NCBI GenBank assembly: GCA_013054445.1
Contig: JAAMPI010001086.1
Location: forward strand, 1-20,151
Direction: 5' to 3'
Length of the DNA: 20,151 nt
Source: Cudoniella acicularis
Lineage: Eukaryota > Ascomycota > Leotiomycetes > Helotiales > Helotiaceae
Position numbers and translations under genes: made by a program. Below, one piece after another: positions 8,140 to 19,018 of the stretch. The notes below the pieces were generated by a model that searched no databases, was not told the DNA's origin, and saw only the letters and a program-made list of their open reading frames with translations. Within the stretch, counting starts at the first letter, position 1, and every line of letters starts with the position of its first letter.

Positions 8140-9326
8140 GATAGGCGATTGATGTGGTGCGCAGGCTCAATCGTGGGGATGGATGTCGTGAGGGAGGTTC
8201 GCGATCTAGGTGCATTGGATGTGGTTAGTTGCGGTTTACGTAAGCGAGCTATATCTCAACCTCCGATCAACTTGGGATTTTTTTGAAACCTTCAAGCACC
8301 GCATGAATTCGCTTTCCGATATCGATTTGAGACTCAAGGGGGTAGTCGTGATCGTTTGACCACTTAAACCTAGGTTCGAGGGATCCCACATCTCACAATG
8401 CCTCTGCTGTTGATATTCTCATCATTGTCTGTCATATCTCAGATTCTCAGACTCACAATTTCCTAGCGAGTCAGTTCATACTCTAGGTGGAAAGTCTTCA
8501 AGGGGAGAAGCATGTGTGAAAATGCATAAATCTTCTCATAGCCATTATTGTCAATTTGTTGGACTAATCATCATCTTTGAGAGTTTGAATTGTGAGATGA
8601 ATCTTTTCCCCAGGGAGGTTTCTTCATCGGTTGTAAATTCCTACCTAAACGTCTCCTTGAGTCCTTTGCCTAAGCATTACAATTCCTCTAGCATTTGATA
8701 ACAAGTACCCAGGTAAGTCATCCCATTTCCACTCCGAAAATCGAAAATAAAGGCTCCGTAAGTAGCTCATAATATTTCAGGTCCACCCTGTTTGGTTCCG
8801 AGAGCTACTGTTCACATGAAAGATCTCGTTTTTCAGTTCCCTCCAGTGTTCCTATTTTTACCCGAGAGTGAGCAAGGATCAAATTGATTGAAGGTCTGGA
8901 AACATCTGAGGAGGTTGATGCTACGTCGGACTCGCCACTCTCGTCCGCCCCCGACATCAACCTCGAGAATAACGACGATGATTATATGCCACCCTCCATA
9001 TGCTGGAAGACGAGCGGACGCGTTGCGAACAAGTCCCTCAGAAAGAGCACTATTAGCGATACACTGACTGTGGATTCGGTGACAGACTCCCTAGCCCCTA
9101 CAACACCACGCTTATCCAAATGCACACCGTGTTTGGCTATCACAACTGAAGCTTGAACTCGGCTACAGCGCGCCCCTTGTAAGCAAACGCCGTCGACCTT
9201 TTGTTCTTGCTGTCACGCCTGCAAAATCATTTTGTCGTTGACGTCGCCTCGATTCATCATATATTCGTTGATGTAAAATTCGCCCCTTTGGTGCTTGATA
9301 ATCAAACAGCCGAATGACCTTCTTAA
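8140..9326. other. Intergenic stretch, possible gene remnant
   Basis: The part next to 8140 should hold the NDUFB7 promoter. An open frame on the plus strand around 8884-9156 (about 90 codons, no ATG at its start) encodes an acidic Ser/Asp/Asn-rich segment followed by a basic one (SGRVANKSLRKS). It has a natural-protein look but no family I recognise and no clear splice continuation. Nothing else is supported. Confidence 0.35.
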
Positions 9327-12300
9327 TCACACACCAAAGTGGATGTAGGAAACCCAGCTCAATGATCCCGTCGATTCGTCGTCATCATCGCTGTCATCGC
9401 ACGCGATGACATCTCTGGGCAATCTTTCATCCCTCTCGCCTCTGCTGCTCATGTCGTTGATATTGGTCCCGGTCTCTAATAAACTTGGTTCTCCTTTACC
9501 ACCTGATCCGTTTCGATGTCTGACCTGGGCTGCCGAGTTCAGCCAGCGGTCTCGAAGCTCTCTGGTGGCTTTGTGAAGCCCTCGACATACCGATTTATCA
9601 GTCATGGCTCCATCCTTCATCTCCTCATAAGTAGTCCTGGCTATTTCCACGCATGACTCGTCGTTGACTTCCCATAAAGTGCCAACGATGTGGCGAAAAC
9701 CTGCGAGTTGACAAGCACTGACAAGATGGATACTTTCGTCAACAACCCGTTGATCTTTATCTGACCAGTACCGCAAGCTGAGAGGTATGCAAGAAACGGC
9801 AGGCGTTGTCGGAGGTTCACCTCCAGAAAAGCAGCCACTGTCAATCGACCTTGCTTCCAATCGTTTAGAAGTGGATAGCTCTGTGAAGGGTCGGTGTCGT
9901 CTGTGTGGCCATGGCCAGCGAAGTGAAAGATCCTGCAGTATAGTAGATGCGACAGGACATCTTGCTTGCGTTGCCTGGGCTTAATAGGGCCCAAGCCCAT
10001 CATTTTACAGATATCACCAAGTTAGTCCACTTCTTTTGCGGCGAAGTGAAGCTAGCTCCGTTCTGGAGTATGATTCATGCCAATGAGAAGTGCTTCATCC
10101 AGAGTTGTTAGTTTCAGTATAGGCCGTTTACGGCTGTTTATGATCGTCCTGATAGACGAGCTATAGGATGACATAACTCTGTCAAGTACCGTTTGGGCAG
10201 AGCCGTTGCTATGGCATCCTGCTGCATGGAGTGGAAACCTGGCCATTGGGCCGGTGGGAATCCACCAAATATGAGGCAGATCGTCATTGAGCGGACGCTG
10301 CGTGAAGCCAAGGACATCCAGAATCGGTTTGGCCACTGCGTACCAAAGCCACTATAAGTCAGTTCGAGTTGCCAGGCGACCTGCCGTTAGTTTGTCCTTG
10401 ACGTCATCGATGGATAGACGTGGCAGTAATATTGACTCTAACTGCTTGGAAGAAACGAGAATCGCGTCGGACCGATATTTGCTGATATCGACAATAACAA
10501 TGGACCCACATTTTGTAGCAGCCCGTTATTGGCTCTCGGTCGGCGCTTGTAGGAAATTCTCAAATCCAGGTCGTTCTCATATCGCGTCTATGAGCTTCTC
10601 AAGTTCGTAACCCAAGTCATGACGCCGATCCACCTGGGCATGCCAAACAGATCCAAGAGTATTGATTGAGTCAGCGGGATTTCTTACAGCAGGACGAGCT
10701 AGATCGTCCCGTAAGCGGACAAACTCCTCTGCAAGGCTAGGATGTTTTTCCTGCAGATCTCCAACATCCGTGTGCAGATCCTCAATAGATGCAGCGAGCA
10801 CACCACGACCTTGCTCAAGGAGGTCCAATGCCACGCGCGGACCCTTTCCTGCATGCAGAGCCACTGCCGCAGCATCGGAAGCCAATCCAACAATCCGGCT
10901 AAGGACATGCTGCTTGTCGGCGTTTGCTAGTGATCGCGGCGCCAAGTTCGGAACAAGGCGTAAGGCGGTAGTAGCAGCCTCATAAGCTGCTTCCCAGTCC
11001 GATTTCAGTCCACTGATCCAGACAATCTGTTCCCCGGTCCTTACACGACTGCCAATGGGGGAGTTTGACGAGAGTAGAGCGGACTGAAAGTACGAAATTG
11101 CATGGTCGAGTTCAGATAAATCGTCTGTAGAGCCCCACTTAAAGACGAAATAAGATGCCAGTGAGCACAACCAACTGGCCCGCTGTGGGTGGTGTTCAGA
11201 GATCTGTTCCAGAGCTTGTACCGTAACCTCAATAGTCGCGTCTAGATCGGATAAGATGCCCGTCCGGCTAAGAGCAGATCCGAGATTGACTAAACGTATG
11301 CCACGATTGAAATCGGTTCCTGAAGTCTCGGCCAGGATTTGTCGTTGTCTTTGTATATCTCTCTGAAGAGCAGTCGCTGATTTGTACCTAGGTCCCGCTC
11401 GTCAAAGATATGCATTAAAGTTTGTAGCAATGCTGCCGGCTTTCGGTCGTCAGGTGGCGTAATTTCAACTGCCTCTTGCGCAAGCCGTACGGCCTCGTCG
11501 AGATCAGCGGTGCTCTTGGTCCTCGAGTATCTCTTATAGACATAGAGACCCAGCTTGTACAGCCGCGCTGCCCGGCGCGAATGACTGTGGGGACTACATG
11601 CAAGAGCTTCTCGCGTGGGTGAAATAGCATCTTCAAGATCGGCTAAAGCTTCCGTCCTTGAAAATCTTTGAGCTAGATGACTTCCAAGGTTCTCCAGTGT
11701 TTGTCCCTTTTCCTTCCTAAGATCTGCTGGAGTCGATGTGAGAACTTCTCGTGTAATTTGAACTGCCTCGTCAAGGTCGGCGCTTATGCCTGTTCTGGAG
11801 TATCGGGTAGCGAGGAGCGCCCGAATTGATCCAGCAGTGCATTCCGGTTTGGATTGGAGTCGGGAGTGGCGTGAATCAGGGCTTCTTGCAGGATTCGGAT
11901 TGCATCTTCTAATTCGTGTGGTTCGGAATCCTTCTCGCCAAGGAAGGTACCCAGGAGACCTAGTCGTAGCAAGTGACCCGTGCCACCGACACTTTTCTCC
12001 CGATCTATGTTAAGAGCTTTTCGTAAAGCCTGAGCGGCCCCTTCGGCGTCAGTGACAGCACCGGTCTTCCGGTACCTCCTCATAAGATACTGTCCAAGAT
12101 GTGTCAATGGCCCGAGTCAATATGAACATTCCGCCTGTGGTATTGCATTGACGGCTTCTTGCGTAACCCTAATGGCCTCGTCAAGATCAAAGATTGCGCC
12201 TGCTGTTGAATGCCTTGTTGCAAGATGGCTTTCAAGGTCGTCCAGTCGACGCGTTCGTTCTGGAGAGTATCTTTTCGGGGTTAGATCAAGTGCTCGCCGT

Positions 12301-12476
12301 GTAGCGCGGACAGCCTCATCAAGGTCAGAGACATCGCCTCGCTTTGAGAATATGAAGGCATGGTGACGCCCAATATTGGTTTGGAACTCTGCTTCATGCG
12401 GCTGGTCCCCCAGAGCGTTAAGGATTACCTATACCATAGCCTGGAAAGCTCCTTTGATGCTGTCCATCATTGGCAT
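9327..12476 (-). pseudogene. TPR-CHAT protein (caspase-like HetF-associated) pseudogene
   Basis: About ten TPR-like units (D-L-[DE]-[DE]-A-[IV] starts with A-L or A-V helices) run from 12476 to about 11050. A helical linker (ALDLLEQGRGVLAAS) and a CHAT peptidase domain follow. CHAT landmarks are WWIPTGPMARFPLHAAG, DRVMSSYSSS, the His loop FAGHGHTDD (His codons at 9911-9913 and 9905-9907), LAYLSACGTGQ (Cys codon 9773-9775), ACQLAGFRHIVGTLWEVND and the family-typical end WVSYIHFGV. The frame is broken by stops at 12429-12431, 12117-12119, 10577-10579, 10526-10528, 10352-10354, 10052-10054 and 10022-10024. It is also broken by apparent single-base losses near 11820, 11390 and 9757. Homology continues across every break, and no GT-AG introns explain them. 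Fungal CHAT proteins are often linked to cell-death or self-recognition systems; that role is inference here. The catalytic residues are still encoded, but no full product is possible. The true 5' end may lie upstream of 12476. Confidence 0.88.
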
Positions 12477-13444
12477 GTTGACATGCAAGGTCTGGTAGCG
12501 GCCTGACGTGGTTTGTGAGGTTTGTGACGAGTATACGAGTGTATCTTAAGGTAGATCAATTTTGGCGTTCCTATTACGAGAGTGTCGGAGCCTTACCGAA
12601 ATATCTTGAATATTGTACCAAATCTCGGCCCAGTGTTTTCTGAGCGCCGGGCTCCGAGTCTATCAAACTTGATAATACCCCAGTTGCAAAATCACTCGAT
12701 TTCGTTGACTAGAAAGTATATACCGACACGTGCCAGATGTTGATTGAAAGGGAAATTTTTGTAGACCACTCAGCATGCCTAAATCACTATCCTAGTGTGT
12801 ACATATATTGCCTTCTTTCAAACAACTCGTTTCCACTTTCGTTTCTCCCCGGGTAGAACTCCCTTTTAATAGGCTTTGGTGCATGACAGTGGTCGAGAAG
12901 CGGAAATTTCGAAGATGAGGTTCTTGCTGGCTACTCGGATGAAGCTCATGAAGCAGTCGAGATATCCTTGTGTACTGCACCAGGATCCAAGTAGTATGTG
13001 GGTTTGTGACTTTTCCTATGATGAGAGGAGGTGATCGATGTCGTAGCTCAAAGAGGCCCGCTCCTGCCCAGCGTAATTCGAGAAGTAATCGGGTCGCAGA
13101 CCACGCCTTCCAAATCACCAAGAAACGAGGTTGCTGTAGCTTCCTTCGGACTACAAAACACCTGGGCAGCCACCACTCAATAAATTCAGACCACATGACT
13201 TCTCCATACCACTATTAACTTTTTAACATCGCGAACATAACTAGAAATACTGAATAGCACAACACGGCGCATACGACTTTTTCTACAGCAGAACCCGGAA
13301 TTTTGAATTCAAGAACTCTGCCCGCCAGCTTCACCACTGCATCATCAGTCTTCACACGCAACGCCACTTATTCTTGCTGGTCTACAAGACACCTGTCTCT
13401 TCCAATCAGTCATTCAGATATCGGAACTGTCAATATAAGCTACG
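12477..13444. other. Intergenic between TPR-CHAT relic and F-box gene
   Basis: A possible donor (GTAAGG on the minus strand near 12596) and an AG near 12548 could mark a lost 5' intron of the TPR-CHAT relic, but I cannot support an exon. A 134-codon minus-strand open frame at 12792-13196 has no recognisable domain and lies in the promoter region of the F-box gene. Confidence 0.4.
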
Positions 13445-15268
13445 ATGTGGCAAGAGTGGGACATCTTAAGACTGTTTGGGCGATTCGAAGAAGACGGATA
13501 TGGGAGAGATCTTGTCTCGTCAAATCCCATATCATTCAGCCAAGTCACGGAGAGCAGACCTCGAGCTTCCGCTGCTGCTCTATTCCGATTTCCGTCTGAG
13601 ATCCTGGGAATCATTCTTTCCTATATCGATTCTTCCTCGCTTGGCAGCCTTGCACTGGTGAACAGTGATTGCCGTCAATTAGCACGTTCGCGCCAATTTG
13701 CTGGAGTTTGTTTCGACTATAGCCCTGCGACTTCAGATCTCATTTCCAAGTTGCTCGAGGAGAACACCGAAAGAACGTCATCTGGCAACAGCGTCAATCG
13801 AGGCGCCATTTGCCCATGCATCCGACGACTCAATATTGCAACAGATTCGGTATGGCTTACCCACTTTCACGATATCGAAGTTTGTCGGGAGTTCCGCATA
13901 CATTCCAATGGTAAAGGCTCGATAAAGGACTCAGAGGAGCGTTTGTCAAAAGCCACGGATGCTTATAACGAATATGTGAAGCGTATACAGTCGCTACTGT
14001 CTAGCCGTACAACCCTTCCACATTTGGAATTAGTCGACTGGCAAGACACAATGCCGGTACCGAGGTCATTCTTCACTTCTTTGGTGACATCTAGAATACA
14101 GCATCTCAGGCTCCGCGGTGTTTTTGTCGTTGAGGAATTTGAAATTGACCTACCTCCCCAGGCAGACACTTGGGAGCTGCGAACTCTGCTTCTCGATATT
14201 AAACCGTCACCTGTTCATTACCACGGGGGTGCAACATCACCAGTTTGTGCAAGCTTACTTCGAAGTTGCTCGCATAGTCTCGAGACCCTTATATGGTATT
14301 TTTCACCACACAACAAATTCACATTTGGAACAGACTCATCCAGTATTCCTCAATTTGATAAGCTCAGAGACCTATCACTCAGGCGTCTGGAATTTGGCAA
14401 CAATGAAGCTTGCGGTGCCTTCCTAGAGGCACCTCTTTCATGCTTAGATCTCTCATACAACTACCACAGCCCAGCACTTGAGCAGTCATTACGACAACGC
14501 GGGTGCATACCTTCTCTCGAAATACTCGCGTTCTCTTTGTCGAAGGATTCCATTGACGGCTATTTCGAGTTCTTGAAGGCAAATACACAATTATCAAAGT
14601 TATCTATTGAAGAATACCCCGAATCAGAAGGAGATGTAGCTGGAGACGCATTCGAGGAGAAAATTCTTCCTCTCCTTTCGTCATCGTTCAAGACAATAAA
14701 ATCACTCAAACTTATTTGGAAGGAGAGAACGACTGTCATCCCTGATGCGGCACTTGCAATGATCTCTGGGATGGAAACCCTGGAGCAGTTATGTCTTGGC
14801 ACAGGGCCTCGATGTGGTTCGGAGTACTCCTGGTTGATAGACCACGAGTCGATGCGAAAGCACTTGTCTCTTCTGCCGAAGTTATGCAGAATTGCATTTC
14901 ACCGCGACTCATACCAAGACACGGACTCTAGCGTTGATGATGAAAACGATGCCACGAATTACTATAAAATCAGGTCTCCTTCCATTGAATCAATGAGAGC
15001 TGCGGGTATTGAAGTTGGGGATAAGGATGCTGAGACTCAATTCTGGGAGGATGGCCACAAGGCACGAATGATCATTCAAGCGGAAAAATACATAGCCTCA
15101 ATGCCAAAATTAGAGGGGGTATATATTGGCCAATACTTGATGTACGCCGCGGGCGATGCTTCTGCACCAACTGAAAAGCGGCAAGCTGTTCTACTGCGTA
15201 ACGAAAGGGACCCTTGCTCTACGCTGCTGAGCTATATTTTCAGTCGGGAAGGAGTCTTTTTTGGTTAA
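13445..15268 (+). CDS. F-box domain protein of a fungal family
   Basis: This is a single uninterrupted 607-residue frame starting with MWQEWDILRLF. Residues 48-90 form an F-box-like module: RFPSEILGIILSYIDSSSLGSLALVNSDCRQLARSRQF has the conserved LPxE-like FPSEIL start, the internal leucines and the LALVN(S)xCR turn. F-box proteins bridge a substrate to the SKP1-cullin ubiquitin ligase. The rest alternates leucine-rich segments (LPHLELVDW, IQHLRLRGV, LRDLSLRRLEF, LSCLDLSYNY, LSKLSIEEY, LEQLCLGTG), consistent with a degenerate leucine-rich-repeat horseshoe that would bind the target. An acidic patch (SSVDDENDATNYY) lies near 498. The wording of the F-box core resembles a large paralogous family in leotiomycetes (from memory). 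The upstream flank is AT-rich, with no TATA box at a sensible distance. Target and role are unknown. Confidence 0.85.
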   Translation: MWQEWDILRLFGRFEEDGYGRDLVSSNPISFSQVTESRPRASAAALFRFPSEILGIILSYIDSSSLGSLALVNSDCRQLARSRQFAGVCFDYSPATSDLISKLLEENTERTSSGNSVNRGAICPCIRRLNIATDSVWLTHFHDIEVCREFRIHSNGKGSIKDSEERLSKATDAYNEYVKRIQSLLSSRTTLPHLELVDWQDTMPVPRSFFTSLVTSRIQHLRLRGVFVVEEFEIDLPPQADTWELRTLLLDIKPSPVHYHGGATSPVCASLLRSCSHSLETLIWYFSPHNKFTFGTDSSSIPQFDKLRDLSLRRLEFGNNEACGAFLEAPLSCLDLSYNYHSPALEQSLRQRGCIPSLEILAFSLSKDSIDGYFEFLKANTQLSKLSIEEYPESEGDVAGDAFEEKILPLLSSSFKTIKSLKLIWKERTTVIPDAALAMISGMETLEQLCLGTGPRCGSEYSWLIDHESMRKHLSLLPKLCRIAFHRDSYQDTDSSVDDENDATNYYKIRSPSIESMRAAGIEVGDKDAETQFWEDGHKARMIIQAEKYIASMPKLEGVYIGQYLMYAAGDASAPTEKRQAVLLRNERDPCSTLLSYIFSREGVFFG

Positions 15269-15779
15269 TGCCATTATGAGTCAGCCCGTTAGGGAAGCAA
15301 GTCAGTAGTACCTCGTAGAAGTTATGTTGATGGGGAGAAGATTTGTGGAGGCGGGGCTTCAAGAGGAGAGGCCTTGCAAAGCCAGATAACGAAGCCTTGG
15401 ATGGTTTCACGAAGTCAACTTAGATTGACTGGAAGTTATTCCCAGCGCCCCAAAAAAAATATTATTTCTCTGCTCTCTATGTGTTGTGGTGATCCTGAAC
15501 AAGCTCGAGTTGCCGAGACCTGGAATACCTGAAACCCATAATCAAGATGGAGTAGGACATTATCATGGAAGAACTCGTTAATAGGTAGGAGCCAGATTTG
15601 TTGTCAATCCAAGCAAGTGCTTCACAAACACCTAGACGCTGCACATTCAAAAACTCTAAACAAGTCAGTTTCAGGTTGTCTTGAAGGGTTTTTTGAATGA
15701 TACAGCAAATAGCGAATGAATATTAATAGATAAGTGTCTTGGCTTACCATTCCAACACACAATTTCTCACATCAACTTT
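15269..15779. other. Convergent 3' intergenic region
   Basis: This lies between the stop codons of the F-box gene and the DsbA-like gene. An A-run (caaaaaaaatatta, near 15453) is present. No coding signal is seen. Confidence 0.5.
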
Positions 15780-16737
15780 TTAGCTACTCTCCTTAACAGT
15801 CTGCAACAACGCCTTTACATAATCCTCGACCTCATTCGCCCCCGTAATCGTAAGATCCCTCCTCCTCCCCTCAATAACAACCACGGGCACACTATCAACC
15901 CCATTACTCGCCTGCTCCCTAATCAAACTCTTCGTCTCCATCAACCCCTCACTCTCATCATCCACCACCCTCTCTGCCTCCTTCTCCTCAATCCCGGCCT
16001 CCTTACACGCAGCAAGCAACGTCTCCCTACTACTCGGGTGCCTCTCCTCCTCAAAATACATCCGATACAACGTACTGACCAACTTATCAGCCGTCTCGGC
16101 CCCTTTTTCCTCTTGGAAATACTGAATCACTCGATGAGCGGGCAAGGTGTTGGCGACTACGCCGCCAAATTTGTAGGTTATTCCTGCGGAGGCGCCGTAT
16201 GCGCTCATGAGGGTGGTGTACATGGCCATTTTTTCTTCGGAGTCCCCATAGCGGGACTTTTTGTACCATTGGTATTTGTCTTCGCCTTCTTGGCTGGCTT
16301 CGGGGTAGAGTTGGTAAGGGAAGTATTTTATGGTGAAGGTTACTTTGGTTGAGGCGGAGGGGTCGGCGCGCACGCGTCGGAGGGCTGGGACGGTTAGCGC
16401 GATGATGTTCAAAGCCTTTCATGGGGAAAAGGGGCGAGTTAGGATCACGTGGTGGTGACTTTTGAACAGGCACACGTGATGATTCGGAAAGAAATGCCTA
16501 CCTTCATCGAGCCTATGAAAATTAGCAACCGCTCTCGTCCAATATCCACGAGCCAACAGGGCGCTTACCGTCGCTTAGCCAAATATGTCCTTCACGATGC
16601 AAACTACCGTATCAGTCATCTCACCTCGTATTATCCAACCATGCAAACCGAGGAAGTGGAAACTTGGTCCAAAGGCTCGTGAACACTCACCAGGGACAAA
16701 TAGTATCGAAAGTGAAGCTTATTGTCGAGTCATACAT
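15780..16737 (-). CDS. DsbA/FrnE-like thioredoxin-fold oxidoreductase
   Basis: I assemble four minus-strand exons, 16737-16691, 16589-16569, 16512-16502 and 16384-15780, summing to 684 bp or 227 residues. All junctions are GT-AG and keep phase. The product starts MYDSTISFTFDTICPWTYLA, placing a C-P-W-T active-site motif at residues 14-17, followed by KRRLDEALRRVRADP across two microexons. FrnE-type DsbA-family proteins have this layout: a first strand ending at the redox motif, an inserted helical region, then the C-terminal strands. Further marks are YFPYQLYPEAS, DKYQWYKKSRYGDSEEKM, FGGVVANTLPAHRVIQ (the family's helical hand) and the cis-proline loop GVDSVPVVVIEG. Only one active-site cysteine is present (Thr replaces the second), which suggests glutathione-linked or isomerase-type chemistry instead of classic disulfide exchange. 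No signal peptide is seen, so it is probably cytosolic. Confidence 0.9.
16385..16501 (-). promoter_or_regulatory. Intron with paired CACGTG sites
   Basis: This 117-bp third intron of the DsbA-like gene carries two CACGTG cores at 16446-16451 and 16473-16478. Their 8-bp contexts, ATCACGTG and CACGTGAT, are inverted repeats of each other across 21 bp. CACGTG is the core bound by Cbf1/bHLH factors; any function here is inference. Confidence 0.35.
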
Positions 16738-17837
16738 GATGACGATATAATTTTTCTTCCCGATAAGGCGGATAAGGATATGGATATTAAGGATACGAGG
16801 TTTGATGGCAGGGTGCAGGTGTGTGGCTCGGAGGAAGCTATTCCCAGAATGATGAATCGCCGACCGTTAGACCGATGACCGTTAGATGCCTTTTTGAGCA
16901 GGTGCGAGGGATGCTTCAAGTTGGTGATGATACGGGAAGGTAAAGGAAGGGGATAAAAAGTAATACGAAGGTTACTAGTGATAGATGAATTATTTAGGGA
17001 ATATTGAGGGTATTCATGCATCGTTGCATCGAAACAGATGTTCAACCACGCCACGCCATATCCTCGTTTACCCCGCGGTGTGTGTTCAGCGATGAGATCA
17101 TTGGCGACAGACAACGGCTTCACCTCGGCTACTCGTACAGGACATTCCTCACACCAGCCGCGCCACAGAAAATTATCCATTGAAGCGAGACGGAAGCGAA
17201 AAGTGACAAGTGACTCGAACGACTCACAATTCAACGCGCGATTTAACAGCAGACTGCCAGACACAGTCTCAGAATAGAATTGCATCGCGGAGAGACAGTG
17301 ACTGGCTGCCAACGAAGTTAAGTTGCATCAGCGGGGGGCCGCTCGTTTACCATCCGCATTTGGATGGGAGAAGCAACTATTGAAGACATGCGATGCAGTG
17401 CGCTCCCAGGCTGCAACCGTGCTGGATGTTTACGGGTCTGTGAGTGATAGTGATGCGGTGAAGCACTGAAGAAGAAGTCGATCTCGAAATAGGCTTTTCA
17501 GCGTGCAAACAGAAGCTTAGTTCAGCCTCATGCCCCTAGAGGCGGAGGCTCCGACGGAACGTTGCTTCGCTGTCGGCCAAAGAAGTCGCTGGAAGCATCC
17601 CAGAAGCATTCTTCAAATGCTCATGTTGCCGCACAGCCACCGGCCACCTTCAGTCTTTCCACCACTTTTAACTGCTTCGCCTCATGACCGCATCCGGCTG
17701 TTTGGTACCGCAAGCTCGTAGCATACCGCCTTCGGTTGGTCCTTCCTTGCTTTTTTGTCACGCAGGTCTCTTCTTGTCCAATAGTCACCCGATTTTCTTC
17801 TGGGTGCACCTGCAGTTTGCAGCCGCAAAGATACACA
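16738..17837. other. Intergenic between divergent DsbA-like and cell-wall genes
   Basis: Promoter side of both neighbours, about 1.1 kb. A 197-codon minus-strand open frame at 16719-17312 overlaps the start of the DsbA-like gene and has no recognisable domain, so I leave it out. No other gene is seen. Confidence 0.45.
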
Positions 17838-17844
17838 TATAAAG
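17838..17844 (+). promoter_or_regulatory. TATA box of the GPI-anchored protein gene
   Basis: TATAAAG lies about 235 bp upstream of the ATG at 18075. It is followed by a C/T- and CA-rich leader (ctcactctcctcacacc, then caaccatcacccgctccc), the usual look of a strong fungal promoter with a long 5' leader. Confidence 0.6.
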
Positions 17845-18074
17845 ACGATGGTTGTTCTTGCCTCACTCTCCTCACACCATACAAAGACATCTCGACTACA
17901 TCATACCTTCCTCTTTCCGAAAAACAATCTAGCATCTTTCCTTATCTTCCAACCACTGTCGTTCACAGTTCCAAGCAACAAACAACTACAGCCGCTCGTT
18001 GATATCAACCATCACCCGCTCCCATAATCAATCCAATTTTGGTCACCGAAGAAAACAATCAAATCAAAAACACC

Positions 18075-19018
18075 ATGAAGTACACTGCTATCCTCGTTGC
18101 GGCCGCTGCCGTCGCCAGTGCTCAGTTCACAATGTTAGTTGCCCGTTTCTTCTTTGAGGAATTATACTGACAGATTCAGTGGCCCAACCGGCGCAATCAC
18201 CTGCACAGAAAATCCCAATGGATCCTACTGTGTCGGTGATTCTCTAGTCGGCACTTTCATCGTTCAATGCTCGAACGGAGTTGGTACTGCAGGGAACTGC
18301 ATTGATCTCACGGCTAGCAAGCCGCCCATCAACCAGTACTACGGACCTTGCTATCAAAGTTCCCCGACTGCTGGCGATGCTGTATGCTCAAAGGAGTGAG
18401 TTTCTTCCATTGATCTATCCAGTTATATGCTAACAACCATTCAGCTGTATAGGCTACGGAGCCTATGGATCCTTCCCACTCCCAGCTTCAGCAGGCTGCG
18501 TACCACTTTCAAGTACCAGCAGCAGCTCTGGCCCAACATCAACACCAACTAGCTATGCTACCTCACCCGCATCAACTACCTCCGCTCCCGTATCCGTAAC
18601 AACCTGCTCCTCAACAATCGCACCAACAAGCACTGTTACTGCAAATACCACCAGCATACTCTCCTCTGTGACATCTACTGGCGTCACTGTCCTGACATCG
18701 TATGGTACCACCATTACCCAAAGCTTCACAACAACCATATGCCCATCTAGCACACTTTCTACCATTGTGGTTCATTATAGCATTGGAACTGGAACAGGTG
18801 CTCTCTCTACAGGAACCTCTTCTGGTAACTGTACCAGCACATCAAGTGGTTCCGGTAGAAGCAGCTCCGGATCCGGCTCCGGATACCGCGGCTCGGCAAC
18901 CGCAACACCCGTCGGTCCAACCATAACCGCAAGTGTTGTCTCCACTGGTGGTGCACTTGCCAATACAGCCTGCGCAGCGATGGCCGGTGTCGGTTTAATC
19001 ATTGCTTACTTCCTTTAA
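18075..19018 (+). CDS. Secreted cysteine-rich, Ser/Thr-rich, probable GPI-anchored protein
   Basis: Three exons, 18075-18133, 18180-18395 and 18445-19018, give 282 residues. Residues 1-16 (MKYTAILVAAAAVASA) are a signal peptide. The next roughly 85 residues hold eight cysteines with approximate spacing C-x8-C-x12-C-x9-C-x16-C-x11-C-x3-C-x16-C, probably a small disulfide-bonded domain. A long Ser/Thr-rich region follows, with CSSTIAPTSTVTANTTS and a Gly/Ser-rich stretch, likely O-glycosylated. N-glycosylation sequons are NGS, NTT and NCT. The C-terminus ends in a hydrophobic stretch (AMAGVGLIIAYFL) after small residues, as expected for GPI-anchor attachment at the wall or membrane. Intron 1 has two possible acceptors six bases apart (CAG at 18171-18173 and 18177-18179). 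I use the second because the first falls 3 bp from the CTGAC branch site. The spacing does not fit CFEM, and I recognise no named domain. Confidence 0.85.

Noticed and set aside
8371..8386. aggttcgagggatccc resembles a tRNA T-arm
   Set aside because: The stem does not pair properly, and no acceptor, D or anticodon arm could be found upstream.
12792..13196. A 134-codon minus-strand open frame upstream of the F-box gene
   Set aside because: Composition looks random, no domain is recognisable, and no splice-linked neighbour was found.
16087..16473. A 128-codon basic, Pro/Arg-rich minus-strand frame
   Set aside because: It is an out-of-frame shadow of the DsbA-like last exon.
16719..17312. A 197-codon minus-strand open frame upstream of the DsbA-like gene
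   Set aside because: It overlaps the real first exon in another frame, has no recognisable domain, and lies where the promoter is expected.
18075..18395. CFEM domain in the GPI-anchored protein
   Set aside because: There are eight cysteines, but their spacing does not fit the CFEM pattern.
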